Positions 50,240 to 59,774 of a stretch of DNA of 64,000 bases are shown one piece after another. The notes under the pieces were generated by a model. The model saw nothing but the letters and a program-made list of their open reading frames with translations. It was not told where the DNA came from and did not search any database. The stretch spans positions 2,711,001 through 2,775,000 of the forward strand of contig NZ_CP063656.1 of NCBI RefSeq assembly GCF_015209725.1, read 5' to 3'. Position numbers and translations under genes: made by a program. The DNA is from Lysobacter ciconiae (GTDB lineage Bacteria; Pseudomonadota; Gammaproteobacteria; Xanthomonadales; Xanthomonadaceae). Positions within the stretch are counted from its first letter, which is position 1; each line of letters begins with the position of its first letter.

Positions 50240-51182
50240 GGGGCAAGGGATGGCCGTCCAGGCGATGTTTGTCCACGGTATTCCCATCCAGGAACTCGCG
50301 GATCGCCGGCACCAGCACTTCGTGGCGGTCTTCCAGCACGTAGTGGTCGGCGTCCGCGAAGGCGTGCACCTCCGCGTCAGGAAGCGCGTCGGTGAAGCCC
50401 TTGAGGAAGTGGCGGTCGAACACGAAATCCCTCAGGCCCCAGCCCAGGAATACTGGACGGTCGGCGAACTCCGGCAGGCGGCGTCCGGCCTCGGCGACCA
50501 GCGGCCAGGCCCGGTCGCCCTCGCCCAGCGGGATGTCCTGCATGAAGCGCAGGGTGCTGATGGCGTTCTTCCAGCCGGTGTAGGGCGCGATGTAGCCGCG
50601 GCGCACGTCGGCCGGTAACGAGCGCCTGGTGCCCATCCACGCCGCGCCGCGGGCGAACAGGTTGAAGCGGCGGATCAGGTAGCCGCCGATGCGCGAATCG
50701 CGACCGAAACTCAGCCGCTTCGGCATCCGTTTGGCGGCCGGCAGCGGGAACGCGGCAGTGTTGAGCACCACCAGCCGTTTGACCTGGTCAGCGTGAGTCA
50801 GGGCCCAGCCGAAGCCGATCATGCCGCCCCAGTCGTGCACCGCCAGCGTCACCGGTCCAGTGATGGCCAGGTGTCGCAACAGCGCGCCAACGTCCTCCAC
50901 CCGCGACTGCAGGGTGTAGTCGTAGCGCGGCGAGGCATCCGGCCCGTCGTCCGGCCGATCCGACAGGCCCATGCCGACGTGGTCCGGCACGATGCAGCGG
51001 TAGCGGTCCGACAGGCCGCGCACCAGGTGCCGCCAGTAGAAGCTCCACGACGGGTTGCCGTGCAGCATGACCACCACCTCGCCGTCGCGCGGGCCTTCGT
51101 CCAGATAGCTCATCGCGATGCCCGGGCGGACCTCGAACCGGGCTGGCGTGAAGGGGTAATCGGGGAAATCGCTCGCTGTCAT
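50232..51182 (-). CDS. oleB: Beta-lactone decarboxylase OleB (haloalkane-dehalogenase-like hydrolase)
   Basis: A 316-residue alpha/beta hydrolase: HGNPSWSFYWRHL (41-53), PDHVGMGLSD, nucleophile Asp117 in AVHDWGGMIGFGWA and base His280 in DADHYVLED. The aspartate nucleophile and HGNPSW motif are dehalogenase-like, and in this family OleB decarboxylates the OleC beta-lactone to a cis-olefin. A GTG at 51206 could add eight residues. It forms a translationally overlapping pair with oleC and is divergent from argS. Confidence 0.9.
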   Translation of the reverse strand: MTASDFPDYPFTPARFEVRPGIAMSYLDEGPRDGEVVVMLHGNPSWSFYWRHLVRGLSDRYRCIVPDHVGMGLSDRPDDGPDASPRYDYTLQSRVEDVGALLRHLAITGPVTLAVHDWGGMIGFGWALTHADQVKRLVVLNTAAFPLPAAKRMPKRLSFGRDSRIGGYLIRRFNLFARGAAWMGTRRSLPADVRRGYIAPYTGWKNAISTLRFMQDIPLGEGDRAWPLVAEAGRRLPEFADRPVFLGWGLRDFVFDRHFLKGFTDALPDAEVHAFADADHYVLEDRHEVLVPAIREFLDGNTVDKHRLDGHPLPRD

Positions 51183-51420
51183 CGCCGGCTCTTGCAGGTC
51201 CCGCACGACGACCCGAGGCCAGGCGGAGAGTGGGCCATTATCGGCGGCTGCGACGGCGAATGCACCGCGACGCCGCCCTGCGCCTCCAGCCCCTGACCTG
51301 TGGCCGCGGGCCCCCGCCGCGGATACGGCAATAAACCACGGGCACCGGCCCCCCGCACCGACCTCCCCTCCATCGCTTCAAGCCTCGCCAGACCGTCCGG
51401 ACGCGCCGTGGCGAACCGGG

Positions 51421-51426
51421 TAAAAT
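51421..51426 (+). promoter_or_regulatory. Likely -10 box of argS
   Basis: TAAAAT followed by GGCC, 30 bases before the GTG start. The divergent 273-bp oleB/argS gap otherwise shows nothing recognisable. Confidence 0.4.
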
Positions 51427-51455
51427 GGCCGGTTCCGCCGCACCGTCGAGTTTCC

Positions 51456-53141
51456 GTGAAAGCCACCCTGCACGCCCTGATCGCGCACGCCATCGACGCC
51501 CTGCGCGCCGCCGGCACCCTGCCCGCAGATCTGCCGACGCCCGATTTCGTCATCGAGCGACCGAAGGCGCGCGTGCAGGGTGACTTCTCGACCAACGCCG
51601 CGATGCTGCTGGCCAAGCCGGCGCGCTCCAATCCGCGCGCGATCGCCCAGTCGATCGTCGACGCCCTGCCGGCCAATGCCGATATCGGCAAGGTCGAGAT
51701 CGCCGGTCCGGGCTTCATCAACTTCCACATCGACGAGGCCGCCTGGCGCCGGCAGCTGGGCGAGGTGTTCGCCCAGGGCGCCCGCTACGGCCGCAACCTC
51801 ACCGGCCAGGGCCGGTGCGCCGGCGTGGAGTACGTCTCCGCCAACCCGACCGGTCCGCTGCATGTCGGCCACGGCCGCGCGGCGGTGATCGGCGACTGCA
51901 TCGCCCGCGTGCTCGACGCCAACGGCTGGGAAGTGGCGCGCGAGTACTACTACAACGATGCCGGCGTGCAGATCGAGAACCTCGCCCTGTCGGTGCAGGC
52001 GCGTGCCCGCGGCATCGGCACCGATGATCCGGCGTGGCCCGAGAACGGCTATCGTGGCGACTACATCGCCGACGTGGCCCAGGCCTACCTGGACGGCGCG
52101 AGCGTCGAGCTCGACGGCGAGACGCTTACCGGCGCCCGCGATGCCGACAATCTCGACGCGATCCGCCGCTTCGCCGTCGCCTGGCTGCGGCGCGAGCAGA
52201 ACAGCGACCTGGCCGCCTACGGCGTCGGCTTTGACGTCTATTTCCTGGAGAGCTCGCTGTATACGCAAGGCAAGGTGGAGGAGACGGTCGCCGCGCTCAC
52301 CGCGAACGGCCACACCTACGAGGACGGCGGCGCGCTGTGGCTGCGGACCACCGCTTTTGGTGACGACAAGGACCGCGTGATGCGCAAGTCCGACGGCACC
52401 TACACCTACTTCGTGCCCGATGTCGCCTACCACCTGAGCAAATGGCAGCGCGGCTACCAGCGCGCGATCACCGAGCTGGGCGCCGACCACCACGGTTCGC
52501 TGGCCCGCGTGCGCGCTGGCCTGCAGGCACTCGATGCCGGCATCCCGCAGGGCTGGCCCGAGTACGTCCTGCACCAGATGGTGACGGTCATGCGCGGCGG
52601 CGAGGAGGTGAAGCTGTCCAAGCGCGCCGGCAGTTACCTCACCCTGCGCGATCTGGTCGACGAGGCCGGACGCGACGCCACCCGCTGGTTCCTCGTCGCG
52701 CGCAAGCCCGACTCGCAGCTGACCTTCGACATCGACCTGGCCCGCAGCCAGTCGCTCGACAACCCGGTGTATTACGTCCAGGTCTCGCACGCGCGGATGT
52801 GCGGGTTGATGCGCCAGCTGGATGAGCGCGGCCTGTCGTTCGACCGCGACGCCGGCCTGCAGCTGGGCTTGGAAGACGACGCCGCGACCCACGAGCTGGT
52901 GACGACGATCCTGCGCTACCCCGATGTGGTGGAGACCGCGGGGCGCGACCTGGAGCCGCACCAGGTCGCCGCCTATTTGCTGGAACTGGCGCAAGTCTTC
53001 CAGTCGTATTACAACGACCATCAGTTCCTGGTGGATGATGCCGACCAGCGCCACGCCCGTCTGGTGCTGGCGATGGCGACCCGACAGGTGCTGGCCAACG
53101 GTCTGGAATTGCTGGGCGTAAGCGCCCCCGAGGTGATGTAA
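51456..53141 (+). CDS. argS: Arginyl-tRNA synthetase
   Basis: A 561-residue class I synthetase charging tRNA-Arg. VEYVSANPTGPLHVGHGRAAVIGD holds the HIGH-type motif (HVGH, 136-139), and GGEEVKLSKRAGSYLTLRDLVDE holds the KMSKS-equivalent. The C-terminal DALR anticodon-binding domain ends VLANGLELLGVSAPEVM. The start is GTG 51456 by homology; the upstream extension is not coding. The SPOR-protein gene begins at the base after its stop. Confidence 0.97.
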   Translation: MKATLHALIAHAIDALRAAGTLPADLPTPDFVIERPKARVQGDFSTNAAMLLAKPARSNPRAIAQSIVDALPANADIGKVEIAGPGFINFHIDEAAWRRQLGEVFAQGARYGRNLTGQGRCAGVEYVSANPTGPLHVGHGRAAVIGDCIARVLDANGWEVAREYYYNDAGVQIENLALSVQARARGIGTDDPAWPENGYRGDYIADVAQAYLDGASVELDGETLTGARDADNLDAIRRFAVAWLRREQNSDLAAYGVGFDVYFLESSLYTQGKVEETVAALTANGHTYEDGGALWLRTTAFGDDKDRVMRKSDGTYTYFVPDVAYHLSKWQRGYQRAITELGADHHGSLARVRAGLQALDAGIPQGWPEYVLHQMVTVMRGGEEVKLSKRAGSYLTLRDLVDEAGRDATRWFLVARKPDSQLTFDIDLARSQSLDNPVYYVQVSHARMCGLMRQLDERGLSFDRDAGLQLGLEDDAATHELVTTILRYPDVVETAGRDLEPHQVAAYLLELAQVFQSYYNDHQFLVDDADQRHARLVLAMATRQVLANGLELLGVSAPEVM

Positions 53142-53951
53142 GTGGCAGCACGACGCGGTAAATCACAGGCGCGACGCAATCAGGGCAACAGCGGCATGCC
53201 CGGCTGGGCATGGATGATCCTGGGCATCCTGATCACCATCGTGGCGATCCTGCTGCTGCCCAAGGTGCTCAAGTCCGACGGCGATGGCTTCTTCCGGCCG
53301 CAGCCCAATCCCGACGCGCAGCCGGCCCCGGTTGCGGTGGACGACAGCGTGGTGGGTCCAGGCCCCACCGGCAAGCCGCCCGCCAGCGACGGGCCCAAAT
53401 ACGATTTCTACACCCTGCTTCCCGGGAAGGAAGTCGCCGTCAGCGACGCCGAGCTGGCCGCTACCGAGCGCGCCGAAGAGCAGCGCGCGGAAGCCCTGCG
53501 CGCTGCGGCCGCGTTGCGCGGCGAGACGCCGGCGGCAGCGGTCGCCCGCAATCCGGACGCGGCCGATCCGGCGCTGCCGACGCCGGTAAGCGAAGAGCCG
53601 ACGACTACGGCGCCGACGCCAACCACGCCAGCGGCCAGCACCGCCGCGACAACAAGCCCGGCGGCCACGCCCGCGGCCGCGGCGGCAGAGCCCAGGCCCG
53701 TCGCCGCTGCCGCCGATGGCAGCCGTTACCTGCTGCAGGCCGGCGCCTTCCAGGCCTCCGGCCAGGCGGAGGAGCTGAAGGCGCAGCTGGCAATGATGGG
53801 CCTGAGCGCCCGCGTGGAGCCGGCGCAGATCAACGGCAACACCGTCTATCGCGTGCGCATGGGGCCCTACGGCAGCGCCGGCGATCTGGCCGATGCCAAG
53901 CGCAAGCTCGCCAGCAGCGGCGTGTCGGCGATGGCGATCAAGGCCCAGTAG
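53142..53951 (+). CDS. SPOR domain (FtsN-like) cell-division protein
   Basis: A 269-residue bitopic protein: a short basic cytoplasmic end (RRGKSQARRNQGN), one helix (GWAWMILGILITIVAILLLPKVL), a long Ala/Pro/Thr linker, and a SPOR domain at about 185-269 (YLLQAGAFQASGQAEELKAQLAMMG … NTVYRVRMGPYGSAGDLADAKRKL). SPOR domains bind denuded glycan at the division septum. GTG 53142 directly follows the argS stop, a synteny seen elsewhere in gammaproteobacteria. hslVU does not follow here. Confidence 0.92.
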   Translation: MAARRGKSQARRNQGNSGMPGWAWMILGILITIVAILLLPKVLKSDGDGFFRPQPNPDAQPAPVAVDDSVVGPGPTGKPPASDGPKYDFYTLLPGKEVAVSDAELAATERAEEQRAEALRAAAALRGETPAAAVARNPDAADPALPTPVSEEPTTTAPTPTTPAASTAATTSPAATPAAAAAEPRPVAAAADGSRYLLQAGAFQASGQAEELKAQLAMMGLSARVEPAQINGNTVYRVRMGPYGSAGDLADAKRKLASSGVSAMAIKAQ

Positions 53952-54042
53952 GGCCGCCTGCCGCACTGCCGGTGGCCGGTAACTGGTAGCGGCTCGCGGC
54001 CGCACGCACCGGTGGAGGTCGCGCCCGCAGGCGCGGCGAAAC

Positions 54043-54897
54043 TCAGTTGCCGCGCTTGAGCTTGATCAGCGCCGACGTATCGCTGTCACCGTCACCCTGA
54101 TCGACCAGACGACCGTAGTCGGCCAGCGCCAGCTCCAGGGTGGACAGCTGGATCGACGCCTCGCGGGCGATGTCACGGACGATGCGCAGATCCTTGAGCA
54201 TGTGCGCGCTCTTGAAGCCGGGCGCGAACTCGCTGCGCATCATCGTCCCGCCGCGTTTCTCCAGGAACCAGTTGCCGGCCGCGCCCGCCATCAGCGTGGG
54301 CAGCAGGCGCTCGGCGTCCAGGCCGAGCTTCTCGCCGAGCGCGAGACCCTCGCAGACCGCCTCGTTGATGCCGGCCACCAGCACCTGGTTGACCGCCTTG
54401 GTCGCCTGGCCGGCGCCGGTCGCGCCCATGTGGCTGATCCGGCTGGCGTAGGCCTCCAGCACGGGCCGCACCTTCTCCAGCGCGTCGCCCTCGCCGCCGG
54501 CCATCACCGACAGCTTGCCGTTGCGCGCGCCTTCCACGCCGCCCGATACCGGCGCGTCGACGAAGCCGATGCCGTGCTCGTGCAGCATCGCCGCCGCGCG
54601 GCGCGCCGTCTGCACAGAGACGGTGGAGTGATCCACCACCACCGCGCCGGGCTTGAGCACCTGCGCCAGCGCCTGGACGTTCTCGAGCACGTCGGCGTCC
54701 AGCGAGACACACATCGCGACCACGTCGCAGTCGGCGAAGTTGTCGGCCGAGCGCGCCGCGCGCACTTCCAGCTCCCTGGCCAGTGCGTCGGCCTTGGACT
54801 GGGTGCGGTTGCCGACCACGGTCAACAGGCCGCGCGCGTGCAGGTAGCGAGCCATCGGTGCGCCCATCGCGCCCAGGCCAATGAATCCGGTTTTCAT
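54043..54897 (-). CDS. Beta-hydroxyacid dehydrogenase (3-hydroxyisobutyrate / tartronate semialdehyde reductase family)
   Basis: A 284-residue NAD(P)-dependent enzyme. The Rossmann fingerprint is GFIGLGAMGAPMARYLH, FVDAPVSGGVEGARNGKLSVMAGG is the substrate-binding signature, and the catalytic Lys lies in GATGAGQATKAVNQVLVAG. The family includes MmsB, GarR and GlxR types; the substrate is not determinable from sequence alone. It converges with the SPOR gene and is 45 bp downstream of speA on the same strand. Confidence 0.9.
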   Translation of the reverse strand: MKTGFIGLGAMGAPMARYLHARGLLTVVGNRTQSKADALARELEVRAARSADNFADCDVVAMCVSLDADVLENVQALAQVLKPGAVVVDHSTVSVQTARRAAAMLHEHGIGFVDAPVSGGVEGARNGKLSVMAGGEGDALEKVRPVLEAYASRISHMGATGAGQATKAVNQVLVAGINEAVCEGLALGEKLGLDAERLLPTLMAGAAGNWFLEKRGGTMMRSEFAPGFKSAHMLKDLRIVRDIAREASIQLSTLELALADYGRLVDQGDGDSDTSALIKLKRGN

Positions 54898-54942
54898 GCA
54901 GCTCCTCGTGCCTGGTCCAGGCGTTGATGCAGGGCCCCGCGA

Positions 54943-56838
54943 CTACGCCAGTGGCGCGTCGCTGAGGTAGGTGTATCCGGTCAGGCCGGCTTCCAGCGCG
55001 GCGTTCAGGCGATCGGCCTCGTCGGCGGGTAGATCCGCGGCGGCAACCTTGGCCCGGTAGCTGGCGCGCAGCTCGCCAAGCGAGTAGCCGACGTAGTCGA
55101 GCATCACGTCGGTGGTGTCGCCGCGGCGCTGCTGGGTCAACTGGTAGCCGTCGCCGTCGATCTGCACCGCGACCGCGTCGGTGTCGCCAAACAGGTTGTG
55201 GATGTCGCCGAGGATCTCCTGGTAGGCGCCCACCAGGAAGAACCCCAGCCGGTAGCTCTCGCCGGGATTGAGCGAATGGATCGCCATCGAGGTGTCCAGC
55301 GTCTCGTTGCCGACGTAGGTGTCGATGCGCCCGTCCGAGTCGCAGGTCAGGTCGGCGATCACGCCGCGCCTCTGCGGCGCCTCGTCCAGACGCTCGATCG
55401 GCATGATCGGAAACACCTGCTGGATCGCCCAGACATCGGGCATGGATTCGAACACGCTGAAGTTGACGAAGTACTTGTCCACCAGCCTCTGGTTGAGCTC
55501 GTCCAGCACCGCCTGGTGGCTCTTCTCGCCGGGGCTGAGGCGCTCGCGCACGCCGTGGGCGATCAGGTAGAACAGGTCGTCGATGCGGGCGCGGTGGACC
55601 AGGTCGATCTGGCCCAGCGCGTAGGCGGTCAGGCCTTCGGAGTGGAAGTGCACGGCCTCGTGGAACAGCTCCACGGCCGGGCGCGAATCCAGCTCGGCGT
55701 GGATCCCGCGCAGGTGGCGGATGACCGCCGGCTCATCGTCGTGCTCGTCGGGCACGCGGCCTTCCGGCGCGGGCTCGACCTCGGAGACGTTGGCGATCAA
55801 CACCGCGTGATGCGCGGTCATCGCGCGGCCGCATTCGGTGACAATCCGCGGCGGCGTCAGGCCGTGTTCGATGCACGCATCGGCCAACGGCTGGACGATG
55901 CTGGATGCGTACTGCTGCACGCCGTAGTTGATCGAGTAATAGCTGCGCGAGCGGGTGCCCTCGTAGTCGATGCCCAGCCCGCCTCCGACATCCATGTAGC
56001 GGACGTTGGCGCCCAGCTTGGACAGCTCGACGAGGTAACGGGTCGCCTCGCGGATGCCGCTGGCGATGTCGCGCACGTTGGAGATCTGCGAGCCCATGTG
56101 GAAATGCAGCAGGCCCAGGCAGTCGGTCATCCCGTCCTCGCGCAGGCTTTTCCACAGGTCCAGCACCTGGCGTGGGGTCAGGCCGAACTTGGCCTTGTCG
56201 CCGCCGCTGTTCTGCCACTTGCCCGCGCCCAGGCTGGCCAGGCGCATGCGCACGCCGATCCCGGGCTTGACCCCGAGCGCCTTGGACTCCTCCAGCACGA
56301 GCGCCAGCTCGGAGGGCTTCTCGATGACGATGAAGGTCTCCATGCCTAGCTTGCGGCCGATCAGCGCCAGGCGGATATATTCACGATCCTTGTAGCCGTT
56401 GCAGACGATCAGGCCGCCGGGCCGGCTCAGCGCCAGCACCGCCATCAGCTCGGGCTTGCTGCCCGCCTCTAGGCCGAAGCCCTCGCCGTGGTGCGAGGCC
56501 AGCGTGCCGGCCACGCCCTGATGCTGGTTGACCTTGATCGGGTAGACCGCGGTGTAGCCGCCGGCGTAATCCGCATCGGCCATGGCCTGGGCAAACGCCG
56601 ACTGCAGCTTGCCGAGGCGGTCGCCGAGGATGTCGGGGAAGCGCACCAGCAGCGGCAGCATGGCGCCGTTGGCGCGCGCCCGGTCGACCACCTGCGGCAA
56701 CGCCACCTCGGGTCCATTCGCCCCTCGCGGCCGCACCGTCACGCGGCCCTGGTCGTCGACGTCGAAGTACCCCTCGCTCCAATGCGGGACGGAGTAGGTC
56801 TTGCGGGCCTGATCGATCGACCAGTGGGACATCGGCAT
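54943..56838 (-). CDS. speA: Biosynthetic arginine decarboxylase
   Basis: A 631-residue PLP enzyme (fold III) converting arginine to agmatine. PLP-binding Lys102 is in TAVYPIKVNQHQGV, with KPELMAVLALSRPGGLIVCNGYKDREYIRLAL, LLHFHMGSQISNVRDI and ECGRAMTAHHAVLIANV all typical of SpeA. It is about the family length. ATGs at 56838 and 56832 are both possible. It is divergent from speE, and together they feed polyamine synthesis. Confidence 0.96.
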   Translation of the reverse strand: MPMSHWSIDQARKTYSVPHWSEGYFDVDDQGRVTVRPRGANGPEVALPQVVDRARANGAMLPLLVRFPDILGDRLGKLQSAFAQAMADADYAGGYTAVYPIKVNQHQGVAGTLASHHGEGFGLEAGSKPELMAVLALSRPGGLIVCNGYKDREYIRLALIGRKLGMETFIVIEKPSELALVLEESKALGVKPGIGVRMRLASLGAGKWQNSGGDKAKFGLTPRQVLDLWKSLREDGMTDCLGLLHFHMGSQISNVRDIASGIREATRYLVELSKLGANVRYMDVGGGLGIDYEGTRSRSYYSINYGVQQYASSIVQPLADACIEHGLTPPRIVTECGRAMTAHHAVLIANVSEVEPAPEGRVPDEHDDEPAVIRHLRGIHAELDSRPAVELFHEAVHFHSEGLTAYALGQIDLVHRARIDDLFYLIAHGVRERLSPGEKSHQAVLDELNQRLVDKYFVNFSVFESMPDVWAIQQVFPIMPIERLDEAPQRRGVIADLTCDSDGRIDTYVGNETLDTSMAIHSLNPGESYRLGFFLVGAYQEILGDIHNLFGDTDAVAVQIDGDGYQLTQQRRGDTTDVMLDYVGYSLGELRASYRAKVAAADLPADEADRLNAALEAGLTGYTYLSDAPLA

Positions 56839-56928
56839 GCTACCGGCAGCGGGGGGACGGGCATTCTATCGCCCCACGCGGGCCCGGGACGTCACGACGC
56901 AGATCACGGCCTGTTGCGGCGCGTTGGT

Positions 56929-56934
56929 TACAAT
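56929..56934 (+). promoter_or_regulatory. Possible -10 box of speE
   Basis: TACAAT in the divergent speA/speE gap, about 74 bases before the speE ATG. No convincing -35 is seen. Confidence 0.3.
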
Positions 56935-57007
56935 TCGCGCCCTTCCCTCCGCCACGCACTCGGTGTCCGCCGACCGGAATGTGGCCGCCAACACTGGACG
57001 AACTGCA

Positions 57008-57859
57008 ATGAACGCTGAGACCACGTGGCACTACGAGAACTTCGAGCCCTCCGGCTCGGCGATCGGCTTCCGCATCACCCGCAAGCTGGACGAGGTGCAA
57101 TCGCCGTTCCAGAAGATCGAGATCTTCGAGACCACCGACTGGGGCAACCTGATGCTGATCGACGGCGCGGTCATGCTGACCAGCCGCGACAACTTCCTCT
57201 ACCACGAGATGATGTCGCACCCGGCGCTGTTCACCCACACCGATCCGAAGCAGGTCGTCATCATCGGTGGCGGCGACTGCGGCACCCTGCGCGAGGTGCT
57301 GAAGCACCCGGGCGTGGAGCGCGCGGTGCAGTGCGACATCGACGAGCAGGTCACCCGGATGTCGGAGAAGTACTTCCCCGAGCTGTGCGATTCCAACGAC
57401 GATCCCCGCGCGCAGCTGCTGTTCGATGACGGCATCGCCTACATGAAGCACTGCGAGCCCGGCAGCTTGGACGTGGTCATCGTCGATTCCACCGATCCGG
57501 TCGGCCCGGCTGAGGGCCTGTTCAACAAGTCCTTCTTCGAGTCGTGCTTCCGCGCGCTGAAGGACGACGGCATCCTGGTCCAGCAATCCGAATCGCCGCT
57601 GGTGCTGCTGGACTTGATCAAGGCGATGCGCGCGGAGATGGGCAAGGCCGGCTTCACCTCGTTCCAGACTCTGCCCTTCCCGCAGCCGTGCTACCCCACC
57701 GGCTGGTGGAGCTGCACGCTGGCGCGCAAGGGCCAGGGCTTCGACTTCCGCGAGGCCGATGCGCGGGCCAAAGCCTTCACCAGCAAGTACTACAGCGCCG
57801 ATATCCATCGCGGCGCGGCAAGCTTGCCGCCGTTCGTGGCCGAAGCACTGGAGGGCTGA
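57008..57859 (+). CDS. speE: Spermidine synthase (polyamine aminopropyltransferase)
   Basis: A 283-residue enzyme that transfers the aminopropyl group from decarboxylated SAM to putrescine. Landmarks are FQKIEIFETTDWGNLMLIDGAVMLTSRDNFLYHEMMSHPALF, the nucleotide site IIGGGDCGTLREVLKHPGV and the catalytic region VIVDSTDPVGPAEGLF. The C-terminal FTSKYYSADIHRGAASLPPFV is typical. The ATG at 57008 is chosen by homology. Its 3' end is only 6 bp from the convergent DUF4153 gene. Confidence 0.97.
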   Translation: MNAETTWHYENFEPSGSAIGFRITRKLDEVQSPFQKIEIFETTDWGNLMLIDGAVMLTSRDNFLYHEMMSHPALFTHTDPKQVVIIGGGDCGTLREVLKHPGVERAVQCDIDEQVTRMSEKYFPELCDSNDDPRAQLLFDDGIAYMKHCEPGSLDVVIVDSTDPVGPAEGLFNKSFFESCFRALKDDGILVQQSESPLVLLDLIKAMRAEMGKAGFTSFQTLPFPQPCYPTGWWSCTLARKGQGFDFREADARAKAFTSKYYSADIHRGAASLPPFVAEALEG

Positions 57860-57865
57860 TTCCGC

Positions 57866-59752
57866 TCAGTCGGCCGGATCGACGGCATCCGCCGGCTCGG
57901 GCGGATCGCCTTTGCCGTCCGCATCGGCGGCATCGACCCGATCAGCGGAATCGATTTCGGCAGTCGGCTCGGCCGGCTCGGCCGATGGCTCCTCGATCGC
58001 ATTGCGCTGCCCGGCAACCTCCAGGTCCGGCCACCGCCGTGGAACCAGTTTCACGTCGCCGCGGCGCAGCGCATCCGCGAGCGTGCGCTTGGCGTTGTCG
58101 AACATCACCACCGGGGCGAGGTCGTTCCAGGTGCCGTTATCGCGCGCGTGCACGCGGCAGTGCACGGTGTGATCGACGCCCAGGTGGCACAGCAGCACGT
58201 CCAGCGCGCCGTCCGCGTCCAGGTCGCGCACGATGGCGACGCAGTCACTGCCCGGTTGCCCACAGGCGATGGAGTCCAGATTGCCTGCCGCCATCGCGTC
58301 CCACCAGCCGGCCTCCGGCTCCGGCCCGATCACCGGAATTGCGCCGGGCTGCAGCGACGCGCGCTCTTCCGCCGTGGGCTTGGCCTGGTCGTCCGAATCC
58401 CATGGCTGGTAGCGCCCGGTCTGCAGCAGGACCCGCTCGATACGGTCGGACAGCTCGGCATTCGACGCGACCTGCGGTGCCTTCGACAGTTCCTGCAGCG
58501 TCCTGTAACCCGTGCGACCGGCGCGGTAACGCAGGTAGACCTCATCGAAATCGTCCGCGCTGGTACGCGCGTCCAGCAGACGCTGGGCCTGGCTGGCGGC
58601 GGCGATGCGCTGCGGGTCCAGCACCGGCGAATTGACCAGCAATACCAGCAGCAGCGCGGCCAGCGCAGCGGTCACGTTCACCGGCTCGATGCGCGCCAGC
58701 CAACGAGCGCGTCGGTCCAGCGCCGTCCATGCGTAGCCGAAGGCGTGCACGGTGAGGATCGCCGCCGCGATCCCCGCCCAGATCCGCTCCACGCTCCAGC
58801 CGTACTGGCCGACGCGCAGGCCCAGGGCGACCAGCGCCAGCACCGCAAATACCGGCAGCACGACCAGCCCCGCCCCCGCCAGCAACCGCAACGGGCGCGG
58901 ATACGGCGCCGGATCATCACCGTCCTGATAGACCGCGTTGGCAAACACCACCATGGCCACGAGCAGCGCCATCAGGACCGTGGCCGCCGAGGCGGTGCTC
59001 CACAGCGGCTCCAGGCCGGTAAACGGCAGGGTGGCCACGAACAGCACCGCGATGGCCGCCAGCAGCGGAAACAGGCCGGTGAAGATTGCGATCAGCAGTC
59101 GGCGCATCATCTGCACCGGTCGCGCCTGGCTGCGTCCGACCAGCACGCCCAGACCGCCGAACAGCCCGGTGGCGAGATAGGCGAACGCCGTGCCGGTAAA
59201 CAGGTCGGCAAAGAACTCCACGCCGATGAGCTTGAACAGGCCGGCCCACAGGCCCAGCACCGCCCAGCAGATTCCGGTAAAAACACCGGCAACCAGCAAG
59301 GTCAGCAGGTTCTGCCAGGCGTGCGCGAACAGTTCCGGGTAGGGCGCGCACCAGCGGCCGTGGGCCTGCCGGCACTGCAGGAACGGGCCGGCCACGAACA
59401 ACGCCGCGGCCATGCTGATCGCGAACGGCGCCAGCACCGCGGAAGCCTCCAGTCCCGGCGCGCCGGTGGCCGACCGCGCCGCCCAAGCGCCCAGGCCGAG
59501 GAAGACCAGCGCCACCAGCGCGGCGTTCTGCCAGAAGCGCGCGTCGTCCAGACGGCGCACCGACAGCGCCATCGCCGTGGGCACCGCGAGCACGAGCGCG
59601 TACCAGCACACGCGGGTGCCCAGCGCGCCGAGCACCGGCCAGCCCCGCTCCGCACCGACCCAGACCACCCACAGCGCGAGCGATTGCAGCAGCGCCAGCA
59701 GGACGATGAAACCCTGCGCCTGGCGTGACAATGGCTCCTCGGCGGGACTCAT
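57866..59752 (-). CDS. DUF4153 domain membrane protein
   Basis: A 628-residue protein. About ten hydrophobic helices occupy residues 15-400 (including LFAHAWQNLLTLLVAGVFTGICW and GVEFFADLFTGTAFAYLATGLFGGLG, DUF4153-like). A soluble periplasmic or cytosolic domain then runs from about 410 to 580 (DFDEVYLRYRAGRTGYRTLQEL), with a strongly acidic Asp/Glu/Ala/Pro tail. An alternative ATG at 59785 overlaps the end of the PII gene and has GGA 5 bases upstream, so coupling to PII is possible. The function is unknown. Confidence 0.8.
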   Translation of the reverse strand: MSPAEEPLSRQAQGFIVLLALLQSLALWVVWVGAERGWPVLGALGTRVCWYALVLAVPTAMALSVRRLDDARFWQNAALVALVFLGLGAWAARSATGAPGLEASAVLAPFAISMAAALFVAGPFLQCRQAHGRWCAPYPELFAHAWQNLLTLLVAGVFTGICWAVLGLWAGLFKLIGVEFFADLFTGTAFAYLATGLFGGLGVLVGRSQARPVQMMRRLLIAIFTGLFPLLAAIAVLFVATLPFTGLEPLWSTASAATVLMALLVAMVVFANAVYQDGDDPAPYPRPLRLLAGAGLVVLPVFAVLALVALGLRVGQYGWSVERIWAGIAAAILTVHAFGYAWTALDRRARWLARIEPVNVTAALAALLLVLLVNSPVLDPQRIAAASQAQRLLDARTSADDFDEVYLRYRAGRTGYRTLQELSKAPQVASNAELSDRIERVLLQTGRYQPWDSDDQAKPTAEERASLQPGAIPVIGPEPEAGWWDAMAAGNLDSIACGQPGSDCVAIVRDLDADGALDVLLCHLGVDHTVHCRVHARDNGTWNDLAPVVMFDNAKRTLADALRRGDVKLVPRRWPDLEVAGQRNAIEEPSAEPAEPTAEIDSADRVDAADADGKGDPPEPADAVDPAD

Positions 59753-59774
59753 CGCGTCGCCGGCGGCAGCGTGC

